DNA of 64,000 nt, taken from assembly GCA_963714055.1 (NCBI GenBank), contig OY970227.1:1178001-1242000 (forward strand). The letters run 5' to 3'. Position numbers and translations under genes: made by a program. The DNA is from JACDBE01 sp963714055 (GTDB lineage: Bacteria > Actinomycetota > Acidimicrobiia > Spongiisociales > UBA5794). Below, in pieces: positions 50,275 through 57,409 of this stretch. Under the pieces are notes generated by a model. It made no database searches and was not told the DNA's origin. It was given only the letters and a program-made list of their open reading frames with translations. Numbering within the stretch: the first letter of the stretch is position 1; the number at the start of each line of letters is the position of its first letter.

Positions 50275-51201
50275 GTGTACGGGATCGCCTTGACCGTCGC
50301 CGCCTGCCTCAGGGCCGGGACCCGCGCCGACGTCGCCTGGTTGGTCGAGGCGTCCGGGCTCCCGGTCGACGACTGGTCCGCCGCCGTTGCCTTCACCCCG
50401 GGTGGCGGTCGCACCGGAACCCTGGTCGGCGGCGCCCTCGACGCCTCGCTGGCGGATCGGGCCGGGCGCGGCGGCCAGGGTCGCCTGGTCGACATCGAGG
50501 TCACCGAGATCGACGCCCTGATCGCCGGCCTCCCGGTCGGGGGCCGGGCCCGGTGCCTCCTCATGCCCGCCGAGGCACTGCCCGCCGAGCTGTGGGACCT
50601 GGCCGTTGCCCGGCAGCCGCTCTGCCTGGTGTGCCGCCTCGAGGGCGACCTGGTGGCGGAGGCCCACCTGTTCACCGCCGGGGACGTCGCCGAGGCGGGC
50701 GATGCCGCCGCCGAGCTGTTCGCCCGGCGGGTCGGCGGGTCGACGATGGTCGACGACCGGGTGGTTTCGGTGTTCTGGGCGGTCCCGCAGCTGGTCATCG
50801 TCGGTGACGGCCCGGTCGCCGGCGCCCTCGACCGGGCCGGGGCATTGGTCGGATGGCACACCCGGGTCATCACGGAAGGGGAGACGGCACGTGGCGTGAT
50901 CGCCGGCCTGTCGACGATCGACAAGGTGGTGGTGACCGGGCATGACCTCGAACTGACCGGAGCCGGCTTGATCGCCGCCCTCGACAGCGACGTCGGCTAC
51001 ATCGGGGCGCTCGGTTCCCGGCGCCTCAACGACAACCGGAGGGACTGGCTCGCCTACCGCGGGGTCACCGACCTGACCCGGGTTCACGCCCCGGCCGGCC
51101 TCGACATCGGTGCGGACACCCCGGCCACCATCGCCGTCTCGATCCTCGCCGAGGCGATCGCCTCGGCCGCCGGCGCCGCCCAAACGTCCCCTCTCTCCTA
51201 G
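50275..51201 (+). CDS. XdhC/CoxI family molybdenum-hydroxylase maturation protein
   Basis: The product has an N-terminal XdhC/CoxI-like domain (FTPGGGRTGTLVGGALDASL) and a C-terminal Rossmann-like XdhC domain (LVIVGDGPVAGALDRAGALV; YIGALGSRRLNDNRRDWLAY; GLDIGADTPATIAVSILAEA). These proteins help insert sulfurated molybdenum cofactor into xanthine or CO dehydrogenases. The GTG at 50275 gives 308 aa; GTG 50257 is an in-frame alternative. It is the first gene of the plus-strand cox arm and diverges from operon 2. A second XdhC homologue lies at 56441-57409. Confidence 0.85.
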   Translation: MYGIALTVAACLRAGTRADVAWLVEASGLPVDDWSAAVAFTPGGGRTGTLVGGALDASLADRAGRGGQGRLVDIEVTEIDALIAGLPVGGRARCLLMPAEALPAELWDLAVARQPLCLVCRLEGDLVAEAHLFTAGDVAEAGDAAAELFARRVGGSTMVDDRVVSVFWAVPQLVIVGDGPVAGALDRAGALVGWHTRVITEGETARGVIAGLSTIDKVVVTGHDLELTGAGLIAALDSDVGYIGALGSRRLNDNRRDWLAYRGVTDLTRVHAPAGLDIGADTPATIAVSILAEAIASAAGAAQTSPLS

Positions 51202-51242
51202 GATGACGGGGACCAAGCAGAGCGTGACGAGAGGCGCTCCCG

Positions 51243-51512
51243 ATGACCGATCAACCCGCCGGGCCCGACCAGGTCGAAGCCACCCTCGAGGTGCTCCGGT
51301 CGGTATGGGCAATGGAAGGCGACCAGGCCGTTCTCGACGAAGACTGCAGCCCGACGAAGACCTGCCGCAACATGAAGGACGTCGCCTTCGACGGGTTCGC
51401 CGAGCCGGGGAGCGACCTCGGGGCGGCATGGCGGGAGAAGCTGGCGCGCGAGGGCAAGCTGAGCACGTCGGGCAGCTCGATCCGCGATCTGGTCCTCGGT
51501 CAGGGCGAATAG
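51243..51512 (+). CDS. Small hypothetical protein of the cox cluster
   Basis: The 89-aa protein begins MTDQPAGPDQVEATLEVLRS, with GAGAGG upstream. It has no membrane helix. One CSPTKTC pair of cysteines (about residues 35-41) could bind metal or form a disulfide. It sits 41 bp after xdhC and 42 bp before coxD. The family is not recognised, but its consistent codon use and position suggest it is a real gene. Confidence 0.6.
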   Translation: MTDQPAGPDQVEATLEVLRSVWAMEGDQAVLDEDCSPTKTCRNMKDVAFDGFAEPGSDLGAAWREKLAREGKLSTSGSSIRDLVLGQGE

Positions 51513-51554
51513 CCTGACCGACCCGGCCATCTCCCACCGACCGGCGGCCATGGC

Positions 51555-52445
51555 GTGAGCAACGACAGGATGGCTACCGCGGCCGACGTGGGCGACCTCA
51601 CCGCCAGGCTGCGTGAGGGGGGCTATCTCGCCGACCGTGGCCTGGCGACCGCTGTCTATGTGGCGATGGCGCTGGGCCGGCCTCTCCTCCTCGAGGGCGA
51701 GGTCGGCGTCGGCAAGACCGAGCTGGCCAAGGTCCTGGCGACCGTGTTCGACCGCCGGCTGATCCGGCTCCAGTGCTACGAGGGGATCGACACGAACCAG
51801 GCCCTCTACGAGTGGGACTACGCCCGCCAGATGCTCTACATCCGGGCGCTCTCCGAGCAGCACCTCGATGACGAGGAGCGGGTCGACAAGCTGTTCGGCC
51901 CGAAGTTCCTGCTCGAGCGACCGTTGCTCGATGCGGTCCGCTCGGGCGACCGTGCCGTCCTCCTGATCGACGAGATCGACCGGGCCGACGACGAGTTCGA
52001 GGCGTTCCTGCTCGAGCTGCTCTCCGACTTCCAGATCACCATCCCCGAAATCGGGACCATCACCGCGGAGACGGCGCCCCTGGTGATCCTGACCTCCAAC
52101 CGGACCCGGGAGTTGCACGACGCCCTCAAGCGACGCTGTCTGCACCACTGGGTCGGCTACCCGACCCCTGAGCGAGAGGTCGAGATCGTCCTGGTCCGTG
52201 CCCCCGACGCCACCGAGGCCCTGGCCCGCAAGGTGGTTGCCGCAGTGAACCGGCTGCGCCGGCTCGACCTGGCCAAGCCACCCGGGGTCGCCGAGACCCT
52301 GGACTGGGTGGCGACCTTGAACGTGCTCGGCGAGTCGCAGCTCGACGCCCGCACCGTGGAGGACACCCTCGGCGCGGTGGTCAAGGAGCGCGACGATCTC
52401 GACGTCGTGCACGACCATCTCGACGAGATCGCCCTCGATGCCTGA
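51555..52445 (+). CDS. coxD: MoxR-family AAA+ ATPase CoxD
   Basis: CoxD helps build the [CuSMoO2] centre of CO dehydrogenase. The 296-aa product has Walker A LEGEVGVGKTELAKVLA, Walker B AVLLIDEIDRADDEFEAFLL, and a sensor 1 region VILTSNRTRELHDALKRRCL. It starts at GTG 51555 and overlaps coxE by 8 bp. Pairing with a VWA protein is typical for MoxR ATPases. Confidence 0.92.
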   Translation: MSNDRMATAADVGDLTARLREGGYLADRGLATAVYVAMALGRPLLLEGEVGVGKTELAKVLATVFDRRLIRLQCYEGIDTNQALYEWDYARQMLYIRALSEQHLDDEERVDKLFGPKFLLERPLLDAVRSGDRAVLLIDEIDRADDEFEAFLLELLSDFQITIPEIGTITAETAPLVILTSNRTRELHDALKRRCLHHWVGYPTPEREVEIVLVRAPDATEALARKVVAAVNRLRRLDLAKPPGVAETLDWVATLNVLGESQLDARTVEDTLGAVVKERDDLDVVHDHLDEIALDA

Positions 52446-53604
52446 GCGGCCCGATGCCGTGGACCAGGCCGGGCCAGTCGTCGGGGGACCGTTCGTTGGG
52501 ATGCTGGTGCGCTTCGGCGGGGAGCTGCGCCGGGCCGGGTTGGCGATCGGCTCCGGCGACCTGCTGACCTACTGCGCGGCGATGGCGACGCTCGACCCCG
52601 GCGACCTGCTCGACCTCTACTGGGCGGGCCGCGCCACCCTGGTGACCCGCCTCGAGCACATCCCGGTCTACGACCGTGTGTTCCGCCGCTACTTCCTCGA
52701 CGAAGGCGACGACCTGCCCGAGCCGGTGAGGCTGGCCGTGCAACGATCATCGATCGGTAGCCGATCGATGATCGAAGTCCCGGCAACCGAGCCGGGGCCG
52801 CCCGACGCCGAGGAGGAGGCCAGGCTCGGGTTGATGGCGTCCGACATCGAGATCTGGCGCACCAAGGCGTTCGCCGCCTGCACCCCCGAGGAGCTGGCAG
52901 CCCTGCGCAGGATCATGGCGGGCCTGAGGCTGGTCCCGCCACGACGGCGCGCCCGCCGCACCCACCCGGCTGCAACCGGCGGCCGGCCGGACCTTCGCCG
53001 GACGGTGCGCAGCACGATGCGCTCGCACGGTGAGCCTTCGGAGCTGTTCTGGCGCCGGCGGCGGCTGCGGACGCGCCCCCTCGTCCTGATCCTCGACGTC
53101 TCCGGGTCGATGTCGGAGTACTCACGCAACCTGCTCCAATTCGCCTACTCGACCAGGCGGGCCGGCGGGCGCGTCGAGGTGTTCTGCTTCGGCACCAGGT
53201 TGACCCGGATCACCCGGGCGCTCGACCGCCGTCGACCCGACGACGCCCTCGACGAGGCGGCCCGGGCGGTCTTCGACTGGGAGGGGGGCACCCGCATCGG
53301 CGACGCGCTCGACACGTTCGTCCGTGACTGGGGGCGCCGCGGGATGAGCCGCGGCTCGATCGTCGTCATCTGCTCCGACGGCCTCGACCGCGGCGACCCT
53401 TCGGTGCTGGCCGGGGCCATGGAGCGGCTGTCGCGACTCAGCCATCGCATCGTGTGGATGAACCCGCACAAGGGCGACGACCCGGGATTCCGTCCCAGCA
53501 CGCTGGGCATGATGGTGGCAGCCCCTCACGTCGATCTCCTGCTCTCCGGTCACGACCTGGCCAGCCTCGAGGACTTCGCCCAACGGTTGCCCGAGCTGCG
53601 ATGA
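52438..53604 (+). CDS. coxE: VWA-domain protein CoxE
   Basis: The 388-aa protein has a helical N-terminal half (GELRRAGLAIGSGDLLTYCA), an Arg-rich linker around residues 170-190, and a von Willebrand A domain with MIDAS motif ILDVSGSMSEYSRNLLQFAY near residue 222. The second metal ligand region is GGTRIGDALDTF, and the third ICSDGLDRGDPSVL. It partners CoxD in CO dehydrogenase maturation. Confidence 0.9.
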   Translation: MPERPDAVDQAGPVVGGPFVGMLVRFGGELRRAGLAIGSGDLLTYCAAMATLDPGDLLDLYWAGRATLVTRLEHIPVYDRVFRRYFLDEGDDLPEPVRLAVQRSSIGSRSMIEVPATEPGPPDAEEEARLGLMASDIEIWRTKAFAACTPEELAALRRIMAGLRLVPPRRRARRTHPAATGGRPDLRRTVRSTMRSHGEPSELFWRRRRLRTRPLVLILDVSGSMSEYSRNLLQFAYSTRRAGGRVEVFCFGTRLTRITRALDRRRPDDALDEAARAVFDWEGGTRIGDALDTFVRDWGRRGMSRGSIVVICSDGLDRGDPSVLAGAMERLSRLSHRIVWMNPHKGDDPGFRPSTLGMMVAAPHVDLLLSGHDLASLEDFAQRLPELR

Positions 53605-53628
53605 CCGGGCGATGAGATGGGGTGGGCG

Positions 53629-53937
53629 ATGAGATGGAGCGTGTCCCTCGTGGCCGAGGGCGACCGGGTCGTCGAGCTCGAGGAGGTGGTCGAGCTGGCC
53701 GACGCCGTCGCCGCGGTCGGCGGCATCGCCTCCGGGATGGGCACCACCGGGTACGGCGCCCAGCTCCTGGTGGAGGCGGCGACCAGCGACGAGGCGGTGG
53801 AGCGGGCGATGAAGGAGTTCGCCACCGCCGCCGGCCGGGCCGGCCTGCCGCCGTGGCCGATCACCCGGGTCGAGACCATCGCCGACGACGACGAGCTCGA
53901 CTATGGCGCCGGCGACGAGCCGGGCTTCCCGGCGTGA
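53629..53937 (+). CDS. Hypothetical protein downstream of coxE
   Basis: The ~102-aa product (MRWSVSLVAEGDRVVELEEV) is predicted to form an alternating strand-helix fold (ELADAVAAVGGIASGMGTTG). It ends in an acidic tail. The in-frame ATG at 53617 would add four residues. It is translationally coupled to the next gene by GTGA. I do not recognise the family; it probably belongs to the cox transcript. Confidence 0.65.
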   Translation: MRWSVSLVAEGDRVVELEEVVELADAVAAVGGIASGMGTTGYGAQLLVEAATSDEAVERAMKEFATAAGRAGLPPWPITRVETIADDDELDYGAGDEPGFPA

Positions 53938-54386
53938 TCCGGCTCGGCTCCCTGGCGGGCTACCCGTTCGAAGGGCCCCGGGTCCTCGCCGGGTGGACGG
54001 CGCCCGAGAAGGCGGCGGTGTACGCCATCGTCTACCGCGCCGACGCCGCCGCCGAGCCGGACGAGTACGCCGTGCTCTTCGTGAGCCATTCCGACGACCT
54101 CTCCGCCGAGCGGTTCCCGTGGCAACACCCTCTCGCACCCTGCTGGCTGGAGCGGGCGGGCGGAGACCGCTTCAACCTCTACATCTGCACCTACGAGCCG
54201 CCCGGGGCGCTCCGTTCCCACCGGGAGCAGATCACCCGCGAGCTCGTCGCCGTCTACCGGCCGAGCTGCAACCCCGAGCAGTACGACCAGGCGTGGAAGG
54301 ACGAGTGGATCGGCGGTTACCAGGCACCGACGACCGGCCCGTTGACCACCGGGCGCGACCCGGCAGGCAACCGCGAGCCGTCCTAG
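53934..54386 (+). CDS. Conserved hypothetical protein, last gene of the plus cox arm
   Basis: The 150-aa product starts at GTG 53934 in the stop of the previous gene (IRLGSLAGYPFEGPRVLAGW). It has a globular, mixed composition, and a distinctive end YRPSCNPEQYDQAWKDEWIG. Two cysteines are near PLAPCW and YICTYE. No catalytic motif is recognised. It ends overlapping, by 4 bp, the convergent membrane-protein gene at 54383-54787. Confidence 0.65.
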   Translation: MIRLGSLAGYPFEGPRVLAGWTAPEKAAVYAIVYRADAAAEPDEYAVLFVSHSDDLSAERFPWQHPLAPCWLERAGGDRFNLYICTYEPPGALRSHREQITRELVAVYRPSCNPEQYDQAWKDEWIGGYQAPTTGPLTTGRDPAGNREPS

Positions 54387-54787
54387 CCGGGGGCGTCGGT
54401 CGAGGCGTGGGCGGCGCTGTGGACAGGGCCGTCGGGCTGGTAGCCGACGGCGTCGTGCAACCGCGAGCGGCGCCTGCCCGACGCCGGGAGTGCCGGTCCC
54501 CGCTCCGCGGTGGCCGCCGGCTCATAGGTGGCACCGGCCACGATCCCCTCGGCCATCCCGTACAGCAGCGGGAGCGCACCGGCGATGACACCGCCGGTGC
54601 GGTTGATGTGCTCCAGGTCCCCCTCGATCGGCTCGGCGTTGCGCTTGATGGTCTGCACCAGGTCGTTGCACTCCTCGAGGTTGCCGGCGACGCGGCCCAG
54701 CTGGGAGCCGACGATCCACAGGTAGAAGGCCAGGCCGGCGATCAGCAGGACGATGTCCACCACGGTGAGGACTATGAGGGTGGTCAC
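54383..54787 (-). CDS. Small membrane protein 5 of the coxG-adjacent block
   Basis: The 134-aa protein has an N-terminal helix (TLIVLTVVDIVLLIAGLAFY) followed by an amphipathic stretch (AGNLEECNDLVQTIKRNAEP) and a second hydrophobic patch (GGVIAGALPLLYGMAEGIVA). The last 45 residues are polar. It overlaps the next upstream gene by 4 bp. Similar in layout to the four preceding small proteins. Confidence 0.7.
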   Translation of the reverse strand: MTTLIVLTVVDIVLLIAGLAFYLWIVGSQLGRVAGNLEECNDLVQTIKRNAEPIEGDLEHINRTGGVIAGALPLLYGMAEGIVAGATYEPAATAERGPALPASGRRRSRLHDAVGYQPDGPVHSAAHASTDAPG

Positions 54788-55071
54788 GAGCGGACCTGCC
54801 CGAGGACCCTGCCCAGGAACAGGTGGTGCTCCAAGCCCTCAGCCAGCACGAGGTCGACTCCGGCGGCGGTCTGCCCGAGCAGCGCGGCGTCGGCGGTGTT
54901 GTCCGCCGCCTGGGCGAGGGTCGCCTTGATCTCCATGACGCGGCGGTCGATGGTGCGCACCAGGAGCACCAGGATGGTGAGCAGTGCGGCCACCGCCAGC
55001 ACGACCACGAAGCCGCCGGCGATGGCGACCTGCCAGAGGGTCTCCTGGGTGTCGGTGAGGGCGATGACCAT
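54784..55071 (-). CDS. Small membrane protein 4 of the coxG-adjacent block
   Basis: The 95-aa protein starts at ATG 55071 (MVIALTDTQETLWQVAIAGG), with GGGAGG six bases upstream. One membrane helix (residues ~14-40) is followed by a helical segment, VRTIDRRVMEIKATLAQAAD, with regularly spaced hydrophobics that suggest a coiled coil. Confidence 0.7.
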   Translation of the reverse strand: MVIALTDTQETLWQVAIAGGFVVVLAVAALLTILVLLVRTIDRRVMEIKATLAQAADNTADAALLGQTAAGVDLVLAEGLEHHLFLGRVLGQVRS

Positions 55072-55073
55072 GC

Positions 55074-55343
55074 TCAACCTCCCAGGCGCTTGCGGCCGCG
55101 CCCCAGCCCTTCGATGACGTTGACCGCCGAGGTGATCGTGGTGTTCAGCTCGGCGAGGGCGGCGGTGTTGCTCACCGACTTGGCCAGGCTGTCGTTGATC
55201 AGCTTCGCCTCGGTGCCGATGCGGTGGGCCAGCACCAGGATGGGGACGACCAAGGCCACCACCACCAGAACCACGACGATGGCGACGGTGTAGCCGATGG
55301 CCCAGCTGGTGGTCGAGGCGCTCTCGGCGGCAAGCAGGTACAT
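55074..55343 (-). CDS. Small membrane protein 3 of the coxG-adjacent block
   Basis: The 89-aa protein (MYLLAAESASTTSWAIGYTV) has one long hydrophobic helix (VAIVVVLVVVALVVPILVLA) and an amphipathic tail (LAELNTTITSAVNVIEGLGR). GAGGGG precedes the ATG at 55343. GTG 55352 is an alternative. Confidence 0.7.
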   Translation of the reverse strand: MYLLAAESASTTSWAIGYTVAIVVVLVVVALVVPILVLAHRIGTEAKLINDSLAKSVSNTAALAELNTTITSAVNVIEGLGRGRKRLGG

Positions 55344-55356
55344 GTGGTGCACCCCC

Positions 55357-55584
55357 TCAGATCGATTCGCAGAAGTCGCTGACCGGCTGGAGGTTGGCGT
55401 TCACCGAGGCCACCGTGGCGGGCACCGCGCCGGTCTTCTCGGCGACGACCTCGACGCCTCCGGTCAGCGCCCGGAGCGTCTTCAACGTCGCCATGAGGTG
55501 GCCGATGACCCGGATCAGCCCGAGGGCGGCGGCGGCGACGATGAGCGTGGCGATCACCAGGGTGACGATGGCGACTGCGGGCAT
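55357..55584 (-). CDS. Small membrane protein 2 of the coxG-adjacent block
   Basis: The 75-aa protein (MPAVAIVTLVIATLIVAAAA) has one membrane helix, then a helical tail (VVAEKTGAVPATVASVNANL) and a terminal cysteine motif, SDFCESI. It lies 16 bp after the preceding gene with a GGGGAGG-like site. Confidence 0.7.
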   Translation of the reverse strand: MPAVAIVTLVIATLIVAAAALGLIRVIGHLMATLKTLRALTGGVEVVAEKTGAVPATVASVNANLQPVSDFCESI

Positions 55585-55600
55585 CGGTACCTCCCTCCCC

Positions 55601-55852
55601 TCAGCCCAGCAACTTGGCGACGGAGCCGGCGTAGCGGACGGCGCCCACCGAGACGTCGTTGATGGTCCGGTCGGTGGTCGCCAGCAGGTCGGGCACTTCG
55701 TCGAGCTCGCCGATGAGGGCGACGCCCCCCGCCAGGATCTCGTCCGATGCCCCTCGAATGCGCTCGAGAGCCGCCAGGACCCGGTTCAACAGGGCGACGA
55801 GGACGGGCACCACCACCAGGAGCAGCAGTGCGTTACCTATCCACCAGAGCAT
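55601..55852 (-). CDS. Small membrane protein 1 of the coxG-adjacent block
   Basis: The 83-aa protein (MLWWIGNALLLLVVVPVLVA) has an N-terminal membrane helix followed by LNRVLAALERIRGASDEILA and a helical tail. It starts 10 bp after the coxG stop and is clearly in the same transcript. Confidence 0.72.
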   Translation of the reverse strand: MLWWIGNALLLLVVVPVLVALLNRVLAALERIRGASDEILAGGVALIGELDEVPDLLATTDRTINDVSVGAVRYAGSVAKLLG

Positions 55853-55862
55853 GCTGTTCTCC

Positions 55863-56447
55863 TCAGCTTCGGTCGGGCTGGTACGGGAGGAAGAAGCGGG
55901 CGGCCACGCGTTTCAGCGCCATCAGTGCGGCCTGGATCCCGATGGCCAGACCACTTGCCGGCTTCGACGCCTCGATCTGGTCGGCGGAGACGCCCCGTCC
56001 GAGGGCGTCGAGGCGCGCCTCCATGTTCGCCGAGAAGTCACGCATCAAGACGGCGGTGACGTCGGCGATCATCCCCCGGCCGTACTGGGCGGCGGCGCCG
56101 GAGAGCTGCAGGTCCTGCTCCACCTCGACCCTGGTGCCGGTGGCAGTGGGCACCAGCCGAGCCGTAACCCCCATCGCCGCCTGGCCACGGCCCCGCTCGT
56201 CCGCACCGGCGGCGTCGACGACGATGGTCCGGTTCGCCTCGTCGCGTTCCGTCACGTGGGCCTGCCCGGCGAACTGCATCTTCACCGGGCCCATGCGGAC
56301 GGCGACCGTGCCCGAGTACTGGTCGGGACCGACCTGCTGGTCGATCTCGGCACCGGGAAGGCAGGCGGCGACACCGGGGATGTCCTGGAAGAAGCCCCAG
56401 ACCTCATCGACCGGCTGCGGGACCTCGAAGTCGCTCTTGATCAGCAT
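55863..56447 (-). CDS. coxG: CoxG, SRPBCC-fold CO dehydrogenase membrane-recruitment protein
   Basis: The 194-aa SRPBCC/START-like protein begins MLIKSDFEVPQPVDEVWGFF, with FFQDIPGVAACLPGAEIDQ typical of CoxG, and ends in a hydrophobic segment (GLAIGIQAALMALKRVAARF) that may touch the membrane. CoxG links CO dehydrogenase to the membrane and has been reported to carry quinone. It overlaps the XdhC-YHS gene by 7 bp. Confidence 0.9.
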   Translation of the reverse strand: MLIKSDFEVPQPVDEVWGFFQDIPGVAACLPGAEIDQQVGPDQYSGTVAVRMGPVKMQFAGQAHVTERDEANRTIVVDAAGADERGRGQAAMGVTARLVPTATGTRVEVEQDLQLSGAAAQYGRGMIADVTAVLMRDFSANMEARLDALGRGVSADQIEASKPASGLAIGIQAALMALKRVAARFFLPYQPDRS

Positions 56448-57409
56448 GGGGCGGCCTCCGACGCGTAGTCGGCCGGGCTCTTCTCGAACGCGGCCCGGCA
56501 TCCCGGGCAGCAGAAGTAGTAGGTGACGCCGTCGTGATCGAGCGGGCGGCTGGTGTCGTCGGCGGGCACGGTCATCCCGCACACCACGTCGACGGCGGTG
56601 CCGGTCACGGTCTCCGCGGCACCCGCCGCTTCCTCGGGGGTCGCGGCTCGACGGTCGAGAGCCCCTCCGGCACGCAGCTGGACGAGCTCGGCGAGGACGG
56701 CGACGGCGATCTCGCGGTGCGAGGTGTGCCCGAGGTCGACGCCGACCGGCACCCGCACCGCGGCGAGCCGCTCCTGGGGGACCCCGCGGTCGGCCAGGTA
56801 GCCGAGCACCGCCTCGCCGCGCTTGCGGGAGGCGACCATGCCGACGAAGCCGGGGTCGCCGGCGACCGCGTGCTCGATGGCATCCTCGTCGCCGTGGCCC
56901 TGAGTGGCCACCACGACGACCGACCCGGGTGCGACGTCGGTGGCAGGGAAGTCGGCGGCGTCGACCAGCGTGGCGCGCCAGCCGAGGACGACGGCCAGGT
57001 CGACGAGGGTGCCGGCCATGGGCGAGCGGCCGACGACCACCAGGTTCGGGCTGGGCACCACCGGCTCGATGTACAACTGGGCGGCTCCCTCGCTCTGGCA
57101 GGCCATCTGGACGAACATCATCCCCTCGGGTGCCTCGCCGAACTCGTCCGGCGCCCCGAGCAGGATCAGACGCGGCTGGCGATCCTCGATCGCCCGCCGC
57201 GCCTCGCGGATCACAACCGGCTCGGCACAGGCACCGCCGATCCAGCCGTGGATCTCACCGTCGGCGGTGATGATGGCCCGGCCGCCCTGCTGCGCCGACG
57301 AGGGTGCCCGGCGCCAGACGACGGTGGCCAGGGCGAACGCCACGCCGTGGCGGGCGAGCTCGCTGGCCCGCTCGATCATGCCCCAGCCGTCCACCGGTGG
57401 TGCGTTCAC
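56441..57409 (-). CDS. XdhC/CoxF-type maturation protein fused to a YHS domain
   Basis: The 322-aa protein has an XdhC/CoxI domain (AQQGGRAIITADGEIHGWIG, then GACAEPVVIREA with a conserved Cys), a Rossmann-like domain (NLVVVGRSPMAGTLVDLAVV; GFVGMVASRKRGEAVLGYLA), and a C-terminal YHS-type metal-binding domain (VDVVCGMTVPADDTSRPLDH; YYFCCPGCRAAFEKSP). The YHS cysteines could bind copper or another metal, attractive for an enzyme with a Mo-Cu centre, but this is inferred. It overlaps coxL by 4 bp. Confidence 0.88.
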   Translation of the reverse strand: MNAPPVDGWGMIERASELARHGVAFALATVVWRRAPSSAQQGGRAIITADGEIHGWIGGACAEPVVIREARRAIEDRQPRLILLGAPDEFGEAPEGMMFVQMACQSEGAAQLYIEPVVPSPNLVVVGRSPMAGTLVDLAVVLGWRATLVDAADFPATDVAPGSVVVVATQGHGDEDAIEHAVAGDPGFVGMVASRKRGEAVLGYLADRGVPQERLAAVRVPVGVDLGHTSHREIAVAVLAELVQLRAGGALDRRAATPEEAAGAAETVTGTAVDVVCGMTVPADDTSRPLDHDGVTYYFCCPGCRAAFEKSPADYASEAAPC

